Shown: one piece after another, positions 9,234 to 18,199 of the stretch
How the letters are laid out: every line of letters begins with the position of its first letter
How positions within the stretch are numbered: position 1 is the first letter of the stretch
Origin: Acidobacteriota bacterium
Lineage (GTDB): Bacteria > Acidobacteriota > Terriglobia > Terriglobales > Acidobacteriaceae
Reading direction: 5' to 3'
NCBI GenBank assembly: GCA_021779695.1
Contig: JAJYAE010000034.1
Location: 1 to 22,131, forward strand
Length of the DNA: 22,131 bases
Made by a program: the position numbers and the translations under genes
The notes under the pieces: generated by a model
Database searches by the model: none
Told to the model about the DNA's origin: nothing
The model's input: the letters and a program-made list of their open reading frames with translations, nothing else

Positions 9234-10120
9234 ATTTGGAGAGTCCGGATCTCGTACCCTCCCAGGATCAGCGGCGCGAGCGCACACCCTGCGTGAGCAG
9301 GCCGTTGAATTGACGCGCAGGCGAGATGATTTTCTCCTGACAATCCTCCAATAATGTCGCGTCTTCGACTTTCCGAGGGCTGTGTTGCATATGATTCGAG
9401 TGATCGGCTGCCAAATCTATGGCAATCCATGCGTCCTTCTCCCGGGAAAGGCCACTTCTCGCGCCCGGAACTCGAGGAAATTGTCTCCGATCGCGACTAC
9501 CTCAGATACCTGAACAGGATCTGGCGGGTGTTCATGCTATAGGGTTCAGCCTGCGGCGCATCCGCCGCGGCAGATTTGGAGGGAATCGGCTATTGACAAA
9601 TTTGAAGAGTGGGCGTAGAAAATTCGATGTGGAGAAAACGATTGCTGAAGAGGTCGTCTATCATCAGGGAGCTTTGGCGGTAGAGAGTTACTAGCGCCAA
9701 GGAAAGGATGAGACCCTATGGCAATCGCTGCCGTGCAGATGAGCGCATGTGTCGCCGGCGCATTTTGCGCGGTGCGGCATGGAACCCGAATTCCCCGGCC
9801 GCAATCTCGACGTTGGGTAAGCTGAGCTGTGCTTCGCCATTCTTGAACTGATGTGCTGAATTGGGCAATTTTTGGTCCGATCGTTGTAGTATCTCAAGAC
9901 GAATCTGCCGGAAGAGATTCTTAACTTCCAGCGAGAAAAGCAAATAAAGAGTGCAAATCTGTTCTGATGATCTGAATCGTATTTCGAGACGATGAATGAT
10001 CACCAGAGCAGGTTCGGCTGTGCCGTCGTTCCCACGATAGTTACCCCTTGAGAGTTACGACGAAAGGCGGGGGAGGCGATGGGCATCAACGCGAGAAATC
10101 GTTTGCTCAGGAGGCAAACT
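9234..10120. other. Long intergenic region upstream of the TonB-dependent receptor
   Basis: No convincing gene is visible in these 887 bases. The open frames are short and lack recognisable motifs. A GC-rich imperfect hairpin lies at 9551-9573 (CTGCGGCG against CCGCCGCGGCAG). An inverted repeat, GAATCT (9901-9906) with AGATTC (9915-9920), lies about 200 bp before the receptor start. The stretch probably holds the receptor promoter and a long leader, or a decayed gene. Confidence 0.5.
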
Positions 10121-13100
10121 ATGAAGCTTTCTTTGGTAAGAGCCGTGCAGATCGCAAGGAGATGCTGGACTGGCAAGCCAGCGCGGAGGCTTGCGGCCAT
10201 CTGGCTTGCGTCCATTGCGATGTTCGTGATCTTTACAGCAGGGGCATGGGGCCAGGACAATGCAACCATCAACGGAACAGTCACCGATTCCACCGGGGCA
10301 GTCGTTCCGAACGCTGCTCTCACACTAATAAACCCATCAACAAGTCAATCCAGGACTACTGTCTCAAACGGCGTAGGAGCCTACCGGTTTGCCAATCTGG
10401 GCATCGGTACCTACACGCTGAACAGTACAGCACAGGGTTTTCAGAAATACACCAAGACCGGCATCGTGGTGCATCCCTCTGACACAATTGAAGACAACAT
10501 CGTTCTCACCATCGGCAGCCAGGCGCAAACAGTCACGGTGGCGGCGGATGCATTGCAAGTTCAATCGGAAACCAGCGAAGTCAGCACGCTGATCAGCGGA
10601 ACGCAGGTCGAGCAACTCGCGACGAATGGCCGTAACATTACGTCGCTCGCCGCACTCGGCATGGGCGTTGCCAACACCTTGCCGGCTTTCGGAGGCGTCA
10701 ATGCACTGACATCCTCGAACGCCATCAGCTTCAATGGTACCCGGCAGACCCACAACATCTACCTGCTGGACGGCGCAGAGCAGAATGATCGCGGTTGCGG
10801 TGGTTGTTTCATGAACCTGCCTTCGCAGGATGCGATCGCCGAGTTCCAGACCCTCGACAGCAATTACAGCCCGGATTATGGCATCGGGTCCGGCGGAACG
10901 ATTCTCATGGTACTCAAGTCCGGTACGCATCAGTATCATGGTGAAGTCTATGAGTTCAATCGCAACACGGCGTACGACGCTGCCGATTACTTCAGCAAAA
11001 CCGTTCCTGAGTTTAAGCTGAACGAACCCGGCGGCAATATTGGCGGTCCCCTCTGGATTCCGCACGTCTACGATGAGGCGCGCAACCGAACCTTCTTCTT
11101 TTGGAATGAGGAATGGCGCAAGTTGATCCAGGGAACGCAGCCTTCCGTTCAGAATGCGATTCTGGCGAGCAACTTCCCCACGGCCGGACAAGCCCTGAAC
11201 TATACGGTTCCGGCGGGTGGTGCTATCCCCATTGTCCCGATCACCACCGACCCGGCCAAACTGGCGCTCTATACGGCGGATGGCTTGACACCGGGAAAGC
11301 CCTTCCCTGGCAATGTGATTCCAGCCAACCTGATCGACCAGAATGCGGTTCTTGAGGTCAATGCCGGCACCTTCCCGAAGCCGAATTACAACAATGGCAC
11401 GCAGTACATCGCGTCAATTCCTCAGCCTACCGATGTGCGGGAGGACGTGCTTCGCATCGACCACAGCATCAACAGCAAATTTCAGTTGATGGGGCACTAC
11501 CTGCATGATGCGGTCACACAGACCTACTTCCCGCCGCTATGGGGCGACAGCAGTTATCCCACGGTAGGTACGGCCATGACCAATCCGTCTTACACCGCCG
11601 TGATCAAGCTGACGCAGACCTACGCACCGAACCTCCTCAACGAGACCGCGCTCCTGTATAGCGGCAACAAGATTACCTTGACACCGGTTGCGGGTGCAGG
11701 TGCTTCATTCCTCCAGCCCGCCGGGTGGGCAGCAAAGAGCTTCTTCCCGGTCGGCGACGCTGCGATCAATGACATGCCGGAGATTGATCTACAGGGTGCG
11801 CCGCTGAATGTGAACTGGAGTGAAAGCTACTATCCATGGAGAAATGGATACGAAGGCTTTGAGTACAAGGACGATCTGTCCTGGACCAAAGGTCGTCACC
11901 AGCTCAAGTTTGGTATAAGCTTCCTGCACGACTACAAAAACCAGCAGTTGCAGGCGAATACGCAAGGAACTGCTGTTTTCAATTCGAGCAACTTTACCGG
12001 TGACTCGTATATCAACTTCATGCTCGGCGACGCCAGCAGCTTTACCCAGCTGCAGTTCCTGTACAACAAGCATTGGGTCAACAATAACTATGGGGCGTAT
12101 TTCAATGACAACTGGCACGTCTCTCCCCAGTTGACTCTCAACATTGGGATGCGGTACGACGGATTGCCGCACGCATTTGAGCGGTACAACGCATTTGCCA
12201 ATTTCGTACCGGCAGACTATCTCTATGCACTGGGGAATCCGGTTACGGCGGCAGGCACTGTGAATCCCTCGGCGCTCACTACCTTCAACAACCAGCAGTT
12301 CTATCTCAACGGCATCCAGTTAGCTGGAGTCAATGGCTTCCCTCGCGGTAACGTCAAGAACTACTACTATACGTTACAGCCCAGAATCGGCTTTGCGTAT
12401 GACTTCAACGGGAATGGAAAGACGGTTCTCCGCGGCGGATTTGGCATGTTCTATGAGCGCGTTCAGGGGAACGATGTCTACAACGCGGCTCTAAATCCGC
12501 CCTTTGCGTTCCAACCATCCGCCACCAACGTGTACTTTTCCAACCCCAACACCAGCGCTCTGACGGGATTGACAACGAGTCAGACCTTCCCTTCCACTAT
12601 GACGAATCTTCAGTACAACTATCGTCCGCCGGGGACGGCGGAATTCAGCTTGGGCATTCAGCACGAGCTCGCTCCATCTATCATCGCGCAGGTGCAATAT
12701 GTTGGTTCAATAGGGTGGGACCAGAACGATACCCGTCAGATCAACACCTTGCCGCTGGCCAATGGGAACAACCCATCGAATCCTTATAACCTTCGGCAGG
12801 GCGTTGCCAATGGTTCGCTCAACGCAAACCTTTACCGAATTTTTCCCGGTTTCAGCAATATCAACCAGGAGGAGAACGAAACCAATTTCGATTACCACTC
12901 CTTCCAGGCAGGGATACGTGCTGAGAATCGCCATGGCCTGACAACCCAGGTGGCTTATACCTGGTCACATAACATCGACGAGGTGAGCAATGACCTCAAT
13001 GGGTTGTCCAATCCCTTCAACCCGAAGTACGACCGGGGCTCTGACACCTCATTTGACATGCGCCACATCATCAACATCAGCTACGTCTATGCGCTGCCAT

Positions 13101-13606
13101 TCCTTTTGAAGAGCTCGAACTTGGCAGCCCGTGAAATCATCGGAGGATGGTCAATTTCAGGGATCACTTCAGCCCACACCGGAATACCTCAGTACATTCA
13201 CTATTCCGGTTCGGATGTTGTTGGCCTGGGCTGCTGCTTCACCAACCGTCCTAACCTTGTGTCAAAGGTTACCTATCCCAAAAAGGTCGGGTCCTGGTTT
13301 AGCACCAATTCGTTTGCAGATCCAATCGCCCCATGGGCCGGTGGCCCAAACCAGGGCTTTGGCAGTGCTGGGAAAGACGCCGTTGTTGGACCGGGACTCA
13401 TTAACTGGAACCTATCCCTGTTCAAGACGATTCCTCTCACTGCCCACGAAGGGCCAAGAATTGAACTGCGCTTTGAGACGTTCAATACCTTCAACCACAC
13501 GAACTACCAGGGCATCGATACCAATAGTCACGACGGAAATTTTGGAACGATCACCAATGACTATGGACCTCGATTGATGGAGTTAGGAGGTAAGTTCGAG
13601 TTCTAA
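10121..13606 (+). CDS. TonB-dependent receptor with N-terminal carboxypeptidase-regulatory-like domain (Oar-like)
   Basis: The start at 10121 is fixed by a perfect AGGAGG (10109-10114) six bases upstream; an in-frame ATG at 10079 adds 14 residues and is less likely. The 1161-residue product has a basic N-terminus and a signal peptide (about 24-45, GAWGQ). A carboxypeptidase-D regulatory-like beta-sandwich follows (about 48-140, ATINGTVTDSTGAVVPNA), then a plug-like segment (about 145-280) and a very large beta-barrel ending in LRFETFNTFNHTNYQG and the terminal phenylalanine (GGKFEF) expected of outer-membrane barrels. Such receptors are highly multiplied in Acidobacteriota and probably bind and import oligosaccharides or other large ligands by TonB energy. 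The neighbouring arabinan enzymes suggest an arabinose-containing substrate, but no SusD-like lipoprotein is present, so specificity is inference. Confidence 0.92.
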   Translation: MKLSLVRAVQIARRCWTGKPARRLAAIWLASIAMFVIFTAGAWGQDNATINGTVTDSTGAVVPNAALTLINPSTSQSRTTVSNGVGAYRFANLGIGTYTLNSTAQGFQKYTKTGIVVHPSDTIEDNIVLTIGSQAQTVTVAADALQVQSETSEVSTLISGTQVEQLATNGRNITSLAALGMGVANTLPAFGGVNALTSSNAISFNGTRQTHNIYLLDGAEQNDRGCGGCFMNLPSQDAIAEFQTLDSNYSPDYGIGSGGTILMVLKSGTHQYHGEVYEFNRNTAYDAADYFSKTVPEFKLNEPGGNIGGPLWIPHVYDEARNRTFFFWNEEWRKLIQGTQPSVQNAILASNFPTAGQALNYTVPAGGAIPIVPITTDPAKLALYTADGLTPGKPFPGNVIPANLIDQNAVLEVNAGTFPKPNYNNGTQYIASIPQPTDVREDVLRIDHSINSKFQLMGHYLHDAVTQTYFPPLWGDSSYPTVGTAMTNPSYTAVIKLTQTYAPNLLNETALLYSGNKITLTPVAGAGASFLQPAGWAAKSFFPVGDAAINDMPEIDLQGAPLNVNWSESYYPWRNGYEGFEYKDDLSWTKGRHQLKFGISFLHDYKNQQLQANTQGTAVFNSSNFTGDSYINFMLGDASSFTQLQFLYNKHWVNNNYGAYFNDNWHVSPQLTLNIGMRYDGLPHAFERYNAFANFVPADYLYALGNPVTAAGTVNPSALTTFNNQQFYLNGIQLAGVNGFPRGNVKNYYYTLQPRIGFAYDFNGNGKTVLRGGFGMFYERVQGNDVYNAALNPPFAFQPSATNVYFSNPNTSALTGLTTSQTFPSTMTNLQYNYRPPGTAEFSLGIQHELAPSIIAQVQYVGSIGWDQNDTRQINTLPLANGNNPSNPYNLRQGVANGSLNANLYRIFPGFSNINQEENETNFDYHSFQAGIRAENRHGLTTQVAYTWSHNIDEVSNDLNGLSNPFNPKYDRGSDTSFDMRHIINISYVYALPFLLKSSNLAAREIIGGWSISGITSAHTGIPQYIHYSGSDVVGLGCCFTNRPNLVSKVTYPKKVGSWFSTNSFADPIAPWAGGPNQGFGSAGKDAVVGPGLINWNLSLFKTIPLTAHEGPRIELRFETFNTFNHTNYQGIDTNSHDGNFGTITNDYGPRLMELGGKFEF

Positions 13607-13627
13607 CCAATCAAGGGGTTTGACTTG

Positions 13628-13660
13628 GGCGCGGCAGGAAGTCCCTGCCGCGCCTTTTGT
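13628..13660 (+). terminator. Intrinsic terminator after the TonB-dependent receptor
   Basis: GGCGCGGCAGG (13628-13638) pairs perfectly with CCTGCCGCGCC (13644-13654) over an 11-bp stem with a 5-base loop. TTTTGTT follows directly. It lies 22 bases after the receptor stop codon and before the TPR gene, so the two genes are probably separate transcription units. Confidence 0.92.
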
Positions 13661-13678
13661 TCTCTGCGGCATCCTTAG

Positions 13679-14938
13679 ATGACAACGCATTGCGCGCAGC
13701 CTTCCGGTCAAGCGACAATGCCTATGGAGACTTTGGTGAAACAGTTTGCCCAACTTCGACGTGCTATGGCAATGTCCTTGGTCCTGGTGGCGATCGGCTG
13801 GCCCCAGCAGCCTGTTGGGGGGCAGAATAATCTTCGCCAGACGGCGCTCGGACTAGAGCAGAGGGGGCAGATTCGCGAAGCCGAGACTACTTGGCGGGCG
13901 ATCCTTAAGGCCCATCCGTCAGATGCAGAAGCGTATGCACACCTGGGCATCCTTGAAGCACATCAGGAGCACTACGCGGAGGCTGTGCCTCTTTATCGTA
14001 AAGCTCTGGCATTGAATCCGGCGATTTCCGGCTTGCGTCTTGATCTTGGCTTATCGCAATTTAAATCCGGGGCACTGAAGGATGCCGTTCAGACCTTCAC
14101 CCCACTGCTCAAAAGTGAGACCCCTTCTTCGCCAGAGGCACAGCGTCTCACAACTCTGATTGGCTTGGCCCATTACGGACTTGGGGAGTACGCCGCTGCC
14201 GTACCTTTTTTGAAGCAGACAACTGCGCTCGATCCAAAGAACCTTCCATTTCGTCTGGTTCTGGCGCACAGTTGCCTGTGGGCCAAGGATTACCAGTGTG
14301 TACTCGACGTCTATCACCAGATCCTGACCCTCAATGCGGAATCCGCCGAGGCCGATATGCTGGCTGGCGAGGCATATGACGAAATGAAAAATGATGCGGG
14401 GGCTACGGAAGAGTTCCGCGCTGCGGTAAAGGCCGACCCCAGATTGCCCAACGTGCATTTCGGTCTGGGGTACTTGTTGTGGCGCTTGATGCAGTATGAC
14501 GAAGCCGCCGCACAGTTTAATGCGGAGCTTGTGAATAACCCGGACCATCCTCTTGCACTGACCTATCTCGCAGATAGTGACATTCGTCTGGCGCAGCCAG
14601 AACCTGCCCTGCCACTACTCGAGCGAGCAGTTCAAATCGACCCGACGATTGCACTCGCTCATCTCGATTTAGGCATCTTGTATGCCGATAAAGGCCGTAA
14701 TGCATTTGCTTTGCGCGAATTGAAGGCCGCCGCCAGACTCAACCCAAACGATCAGAATGTCCACTGGCGTCTTGCACGGTTCTACCAGGCAGAAGGGGAG
14801 AAGGTCGAAGCAAAGGCTGAATTTGATAAGACTCGTAACCTGCAGAAGGCCGCCGACGAAACGATCTTTAAAAAACTGCACCAGGCCCAATCCAAAGGCA
14901 AATCCACAGAAAGAGACAGCGCACCGGTAACCCAGTAA
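13679..14938 (+). CDS. Exported tetratricopeptide-repeat protein
   Basis: The 419-residue product has a hydrophobic segment (about residues 30-48, AMSLVLVAIGWPQQPVGGQ) that looks like a signal peptide, followed by roughly nine to ten TPR helices pairs from about residue 55 to 395. Typical units include AEAYAHLGILEAHQEHYAEA and ALAHLDLGILYADKGRNAFA. The charged tail (KGKSTERDSAPVTQ) ends the protein. TPR arrays are protein-protein scaffolds; in Acidobacteriota such proteins commonly sit beside TonB receptors, but the partner here is unknown. No strong ribosome-binding site marks the start: 13679, 13718 and 13724 are all possible, and the later ones place the signal segment closer to the N-terminus. 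Its 3' end meets the end of the damaged recombinase Int1, in convergent orientation. Confidence 0.85.
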   Translation: MTTHCAQPSGQATMPMETLVKQFAQLRRAMAMSLVLVAIGWPQQPVGGQNNLRQTALGLEQRGQIREAETTWRAILKAHPSDAEAYAHLGILEAHQEHYAEAVPLYRKALALNPAISGLRLDLGLSQFKSGALKDAVQTFTPLLKSETPSSPEAQRLTTLIGLAHYGLGEYAAAVPFLKQTTALDPKNLPFRLVLAHSCLWAKDYQCVLDVYHQILTLNAESAEADMLAGEAYDEMKNDAGATEEFRAAVKADPRLPNVHFGLGYLLWRLMQYDEAAAQFNAELVNNPDHPLALTYLADSDIRLAQPEPALPLLERAVQIDPTIALAHLDLGILYADKGRNAFALRELKAAARLNPNDQNVHWRLARFYQAEGEKVEAKAEFDKTRNLQKAADETIFKKLHQAQSKGKSTERDSAPVTQ

Positions 14939-14940
14939 GC

Positions 14941-15716
14941 CAGAATGTGGAGCATGTTCCGCGCGTAGTTGAAGGTGTGGAGTGGACCCCAAAGGCTGCG
15001 GTCACGACGGTGTTCCAGACCGTCCAAGCACCGATCGGTGCCGTCAGCACGCGGCCGCTCTTGAGCAGCTGACGGAAGAGGAAACCGGATTGGATTCCCG
15101 CCGCCGCGAGCCAGTCATCGAGTGCGGCCTTGGCTGCATCGGGAATCGGAACCGTTCGCACGCGACCGCGTTTGCCAATCAGGTCGGCAATGACCCAGCG
15201 GCCTTCACGTCTCTGCATGTGGCGGGATTCAAGGCGAGCAAGTTCATCCCTCCTTAAAGCGCTGTAGACCAGTACGCTCAGAATCGCAAAATTTCTCCTG
15301 CCGATGAGAGTTCCTCGGTCAGGGACACCCAGGAGGCGTTTGGATTCTTCGGGAGTGAGCCAGTTTCCAAGCCGCACTCCGCGCAGTGGGACACCGGGTA
15401 CAGTCAGAATGCGAGCGGCCTCAACCGGATCGAGCAAGTTGTTGTCCCGCGCCTCGCTGACCAGCTTGCGAATCGCGGAGAGACGAACATTGACCGTAGA
15501 AGCGCTTAGGCCCTGGTCGATCATCTGGGCGCGGTACTCCATCAAAAGGGCACGGCAGACAGGACGACTGGTTTCAGCAACGAGCTCGAAGAACTAATTG
15601 AAGGCTGCGATATACGCGCGCCTGGTATGCGCAGACACCAACGAGTTCCAGAGCATCCGCCTCAATTCAGACAATGGGTCGGTGGTTTGCGTAGGAAGAA
15701 ATAGAGACAGAGACAT
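14941..15716 (-). pseudogene. Tyrosine recombinase/integrase remnant Int1, premature stop and degenerate C-terminus
   Basis: The original start is the ATG at 15716, preceded by TGAGGAG. Translation gives an intact-looking core-binding N-terminus (SAHTRRAYIAAFN), then a TAG at codon 41 (15594-15596). Reading on in the same frame gives FFELVAETSRPVCRALLMEYRAQMIDQGLSAS and the catalytic domain, including the box I arginine in YSALRRDELARL and GKRGRVRTVPIPDAAKAAL. After VWNTVVTAA the sequence decays: where HDLRRTCA is expected there is PSTTRGTCS, the catalytic His is missing, and no nucleophilic Tyr segment follows before the TPR gene's 3' end. It is therefore a pseudogene. Exact 3' limit is uncertain. 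A start at codon 58 (15545) would still yield only a catalytically incomplete product. Confidence 0.85.
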
Positions 15717-15892
15717 AGATACTCCTCAGCAGGTGCAAAGGGGCGTTCATGTTTCGCGGTACAATTCGGGAACTTGAGAGGAAAGATTCGGGTTAGGAAT
15801 CAGGGGGAGGATCGACCTGGGATTCCGAGCATCCGGCTGGGACGCAGAGGGGCCCAGCTGGCTTGCAGACTTGGTCAAATCAATGACAAATC

Positions 15893-15915
15893 GTCGTGGG
15901 CCCGGGCCACACGAC
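15893..15915. repeat. GC-rich imperfect palindrome
   Basis: GTCGTGGGCCC and GGGCCACACGAC form a near-perfect inverted repeat with a one-base bulge. It lies about 90 bases past the stop of the small membrane-protein gene (minus strand), where it might end transcription, although no T-run follows on that strand. The 287 bases between Int1 and that gene hold nothing else I can identify. Confidence 0.4.
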
Positions 15916-16003
15916 TCGGGATTAGAGGTCAGCTTGAGCTACTACCGGCCAAGGCAGTTTGGCCACGCCAGTCATTGCGCTCTGGCGGCGCGCCATGCCC
16001 GGC

Positions 16004-16273
16004 TCAATCATCGTCGCCAAAATCCAGGTCGTCCGGTTCTATTCCCCTGGATTTGAGAAACCACGCATAGAGCACGATGGGCCAGAAAACAAGCAGCGCC
16101 GGCGAGACCAATAAAGCAAGGAATCTTGTTTGCGGGCGCCAGCGCAGGAAAAAGCAGTCCCGACGCGGCGCCAAAAGAAGCATCGCAAACAGGCAAGTTC
16201 CGCATGCAACAAAGCAAACGGCAGCTGCTTGTGCAGGGAAAGGCAACTCGAGAAATAGGTCAAGATCGTTCAT
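16004..16273 (-). CDS. Small two-helix membrane protein, unknown function
   Basis: The 89-residue product starts at the ATG at 16273, preceded by GAAGGAG seven bases upstream; a longer frame to 16342 lacks such a site. It shows two hydrophobic segments (about residues 13-34, AQAAAVCFVACGTCLFAMLLLA, and 48-68, FLALLVSPALLVFWPIVLYAW) joined by a short basic loop with RRDCFFLRWRPQTR. The cytoplasmic-looking tail is acidic (DDLDFGDDD). I do not recognise a family. It is the last of five small minus-strand genes between two recombinase remnants. Confidence 0.65.
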   Translation of the reverse strand: MNDLDLFLELPFPAQAAAVCFVACGTCLFAMLLLAPRRDCFFLRWRPQTRFLALLVSPALLVFWPIVLYAWFLKSRGIEPDDLDFGDDD

Positions 16274-16402
16274 CGGGACTCCTTCGCAAAAGCTGAAATC
16301 AACGGATGGTAAGCCATCATGGCGGGAGATTCGAGAAAGCATTCACGGGCCGCACTCGACCGGAGAGAATTGGAGCCGGAGCCGGGAGTCGCCCCGGCCC
16401 GT

Positions 16403-16726
16403 TCATCTCTGCCTCTTGTATTCGACCTGGCCGAAGAGTCCCGGTGTCAGAATGGTGTCGGTCCGCTCGACATAGGTGAGGTTCGCGGAGAGGAGAGCTC
16501 CCTTCACCTCAAGAGCTCCATCCTTGTAGACCGCTCCCACTCCCGCCTTCTGGCCCGGGCCGATAATGAGGTATTCGTTGCCGTTCCGGGTGACCTGGAA
16601 CGTATCGTTTGGATTTTTCGTGTTGACCCACTTCCCCAGGAACTCCGATCCCCTGGATGCGCACCCCGTGAGGGCGACGGCACTGAGCAGGCAGATCGAA
16701 GTGATGCGAAGGATCAAAGTCTTCAT
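16403..16726 (-). CDS. Small putative lipoprotein
   Basis: The 107-residue product has a type II signal peptide: basic start, hydrophobic stretch and lipobox LTGC with C22 as the lipidated residue. The mature part is a short beta-rich domain with FLGKWVNTKNPNDTFQVTRNGNEYLII and GVGAVYKDGALEV, like other small periplasmic lipoproteins with a lipocalin-like or single-sheet fold, but I cannot name a family. AGGAGA lies seven bases before ATG. It would sit in the membrane facing the periplasm. Confidence 0.75.
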   Translation of the reverse strand: MKTLILRITSICLLSAVALTGCASRGSEFLGKWVNTKNPNDTFQVTRNGNEYLIIGPGQKAGVGAVYKDGALEVKGALLSANLTYVERTDTILTPGLFGQVEYKRQR

Positions 16727-16871
16727 TCATTGTCTCCTGTGTTTGTTTTCGAGCATGATCGTGACCATGCGGGTGGAGGATGATCTTCTGCCGAGGCGTT
16801 TGAGGCGGGATGCCCATACCGTGCGTCTCTGCCGGATGGAGCACGCCCGTCTTCGAGATCGTGGTGCGGAC

Positions 16872-17150
16872 CTACAGGATGTAGGAGTTCTCAAAAATCA
16901 GCTCCATTTCGCCAGACGGTAGAGTTTCTTCGTCCGGGTTGTAGAGTTCCGGATCCAGGTATTCGCAAGGTTCATCGTGGAGATCTGCCTCGGGATCCTT
17001 CGAGAGACAGACACCGGTCGAAAGGTAGGCGCTTCCCTCGTCCAGGATCTCGTTGTAGCGTTTCGCGCCCTCATCACTCCAGAAGTCAAACTCCTGCTCG
17101 TCTCCTTGCTCAGGCGCGTCGTCTTCAAGGCCGGCGTTGTCGATTGCCAT
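16872..17150 (-). CDS. Small highly acidic protein, unknown function
   Basis: Starting at the ATG at 17150 (AGAGGAAG eight bases or so upstream) the product is 92 residues. A longer frame from 17192 adds 14 residues and lacks a better site. By my count it has 28 Asp/Glu and only three Lys/Arg, a net charge near -25, spread over the length, with aromatic residues between (FDFWSD, YLDPELYNPDEE). No signal peptide or membrane segment is seen, so it is probably cytoplasmic. Such charge can mimic DNA, as in some anti-restriction or nucleoid-binding inhibitors, but that is speculation. No family recognised. Confidence 0.6.
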   Translation of the reverse strand: MAIDNAGLEDDAPEQGDEQEFDFWSDEGAKRYNEILDEGSAYLSTGVCLSKDPEADLHDEPCEYLDPELYNPDEETLPSGEMELIFENSYIL

Positions 17151-17285
17151 TCGATCTTCCTCTCCGGGGCATGCGTCGCGAGACCTGCCCACTTCTCAAA
17201 TTTTCGGAGAGGAACGACTGCAAGGAAGGTGCATGAGTACTTTGGGGTGTTCCTGCGGTGCACATCATTGGACAAAGCGCCGTGT

Positions 17286-17720
17286 TCAGCCGGGATTGCT
17301 TGATGGATGAGTTCGCCGCGGCGTGGCCACCTCGAAGCGCAGGATCACAGCCGCTAACCCGAGAGCCTTCGCAATGGGTAACAGCTTGTTGAGAGGAAGG
17401 AGCGTGCGGCCGCATTCCGCTCTGGAAAGGTGACTGCGGGCAATGCAGGTAGCGGCCCGCACAACCAGCTGCGACTGGCAAAGTCCACGGCGATTGCGCA
17501 AGGTGCGGAGCAACATGCCAATCCCGCGTGCAAGTTGCTTCTTGTGATCCTCTGAACGGGGATCGAGCAGGGTGCCGATTTCAAGAGTCACGTACTCGAG
17601 CCCCAGGGGAGTCTGGCATCTGATGCAAGCGCCGTTCCTCGGATATTGGCGAGCGTTACATCGCGGGCAGGTGACGGTTTCACTGACGCGAAGTGAAGGC
17701 AGGAATTTTGGATTCGACAT
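17286..17720 (-). CDS. Zinc-ribbon plus XRE-type helix-turn-helix regulator
   Basis: The 144-residue product starts at 17720 with AAAGGAAA upstream. Residues 18-35 hold a CxxC-x10-CxxC zinc ribbon (C18, C21, C32, C35; TCPRCNARQYPRNGACIRCQ). Residues about 66-131 form a Cro/C1-type helix-turn-helix (GIGMLLRTLRNRRGLCQSQLVVRAATCIARSHLSRAECGR, then LLPIAKALGLAAVILRFE). It should bind DNA, and is the only regulator candidate of the small-gene island. The zinc ribbon could add a second DNA or protein contact. Target unknown. Confidence 0.8.
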   Translation of the reverse strand: MSNPKFLPSLRVSETVTCPRCNARQYPRNGACIRCQTPLGLEYVTLEIGTLLDPRSEDHKKQLARGIGMLLRTLRNRRGLCQSQLVVRAATCIARSHLSRAECGRTLLPLNKLLPIAKALGLAAVILRFEVATPRRTHPSSNPG

Positions 17721-17878
17721 GGCTTTCCTTTGAGCATGGGAGAGGGTTGTCGGATTGAAGAGAACGGATGGGAGTCGGGCAGGTAGGATGCGTGAGGATG
17801 GTGCAGAGACTGTGAGGTCTTGCGGTCTTCATTGCTGTTCGCAGGGAGAGGCTACGGCGAAATGTGGTCCGACGATGG

Positions 17879-18199
17879 TCAGTTGGAGGGGAGCTCTCCG
17901 CGTTCCTCAAGGACGGCTTCGAGGTCGAAGTCGCGGGCATCGGGGACATGCGCAGACCGGGACGCTATGCAAGAGAAGTTGGAGGGCGGCACGTATGGCC
18001 TGTAGTTTCCAAATAGAATCGATTCCGGCGAGTGGATTCTGTACCCTCCGAGCCACAGCCGGTCGCTGCGTGCGACCGCGTATCCGTAGGCCGCTAACTC
18101 GCTTTCGATCTCCTCGTTGATGGAGCCAGGTGGCACGTCCGCGTAGCCGCGTTCGCTCCGTTCAGCCGCGGCGATCAGGTTCAATACTGCACGGTGCAT
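17879..18199 (-). CDS. Small protein of unknown function, first gene of the minus-strand island
   Basis: The 106-residue product starts at 18199 with AAAGGAAC six bases upstream. It has an N-terminal amphipathic helix (MHRAVLNLIAAAERSERGYADVP), a central IESELAAYGYAVARSDRLWLGGYRI strand-helix stretch and an acidic C-terminus (DLEAVLEERGELPSN). No signal peptide or membrane helix. I do not recognise it. It is the most upstream of the five small genes, so its 5' side, or the 243 bases up to Int2, should carry the promoter. Confidence 0.6.
   Translation of the reverse strand: MHRAVLNLIAAAERSERGYADVPPGSINEEIESELAAYGYAVARSDRLWLGGYRIHSPESILFGNYRPYVPPSNFSCIASRSAHVPDARDFDLEAVLEERGELPSN

Noticed and set aside
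10079..10120. Earlier start for the TonB-dependent receptor
   Set aside because: The ATG at 10121 has a perfect AGGAGG at ideal spacing, while the upstream site is too close to its GGAGG.
10364..11191. Minus-strand open frame of 275 residues
   Set aside because: Lies inside the TonB-dependent receptor, whose frame has clear domain homology; a shadow frame of GC-rich coding DNA.
4916..13606. Classical SusC/SusD polysaccharide utilisation locus
   Set aside because: No SusD-like lipoprotein is encoded, and the receptor is of the Oar-like acidobacterial type.
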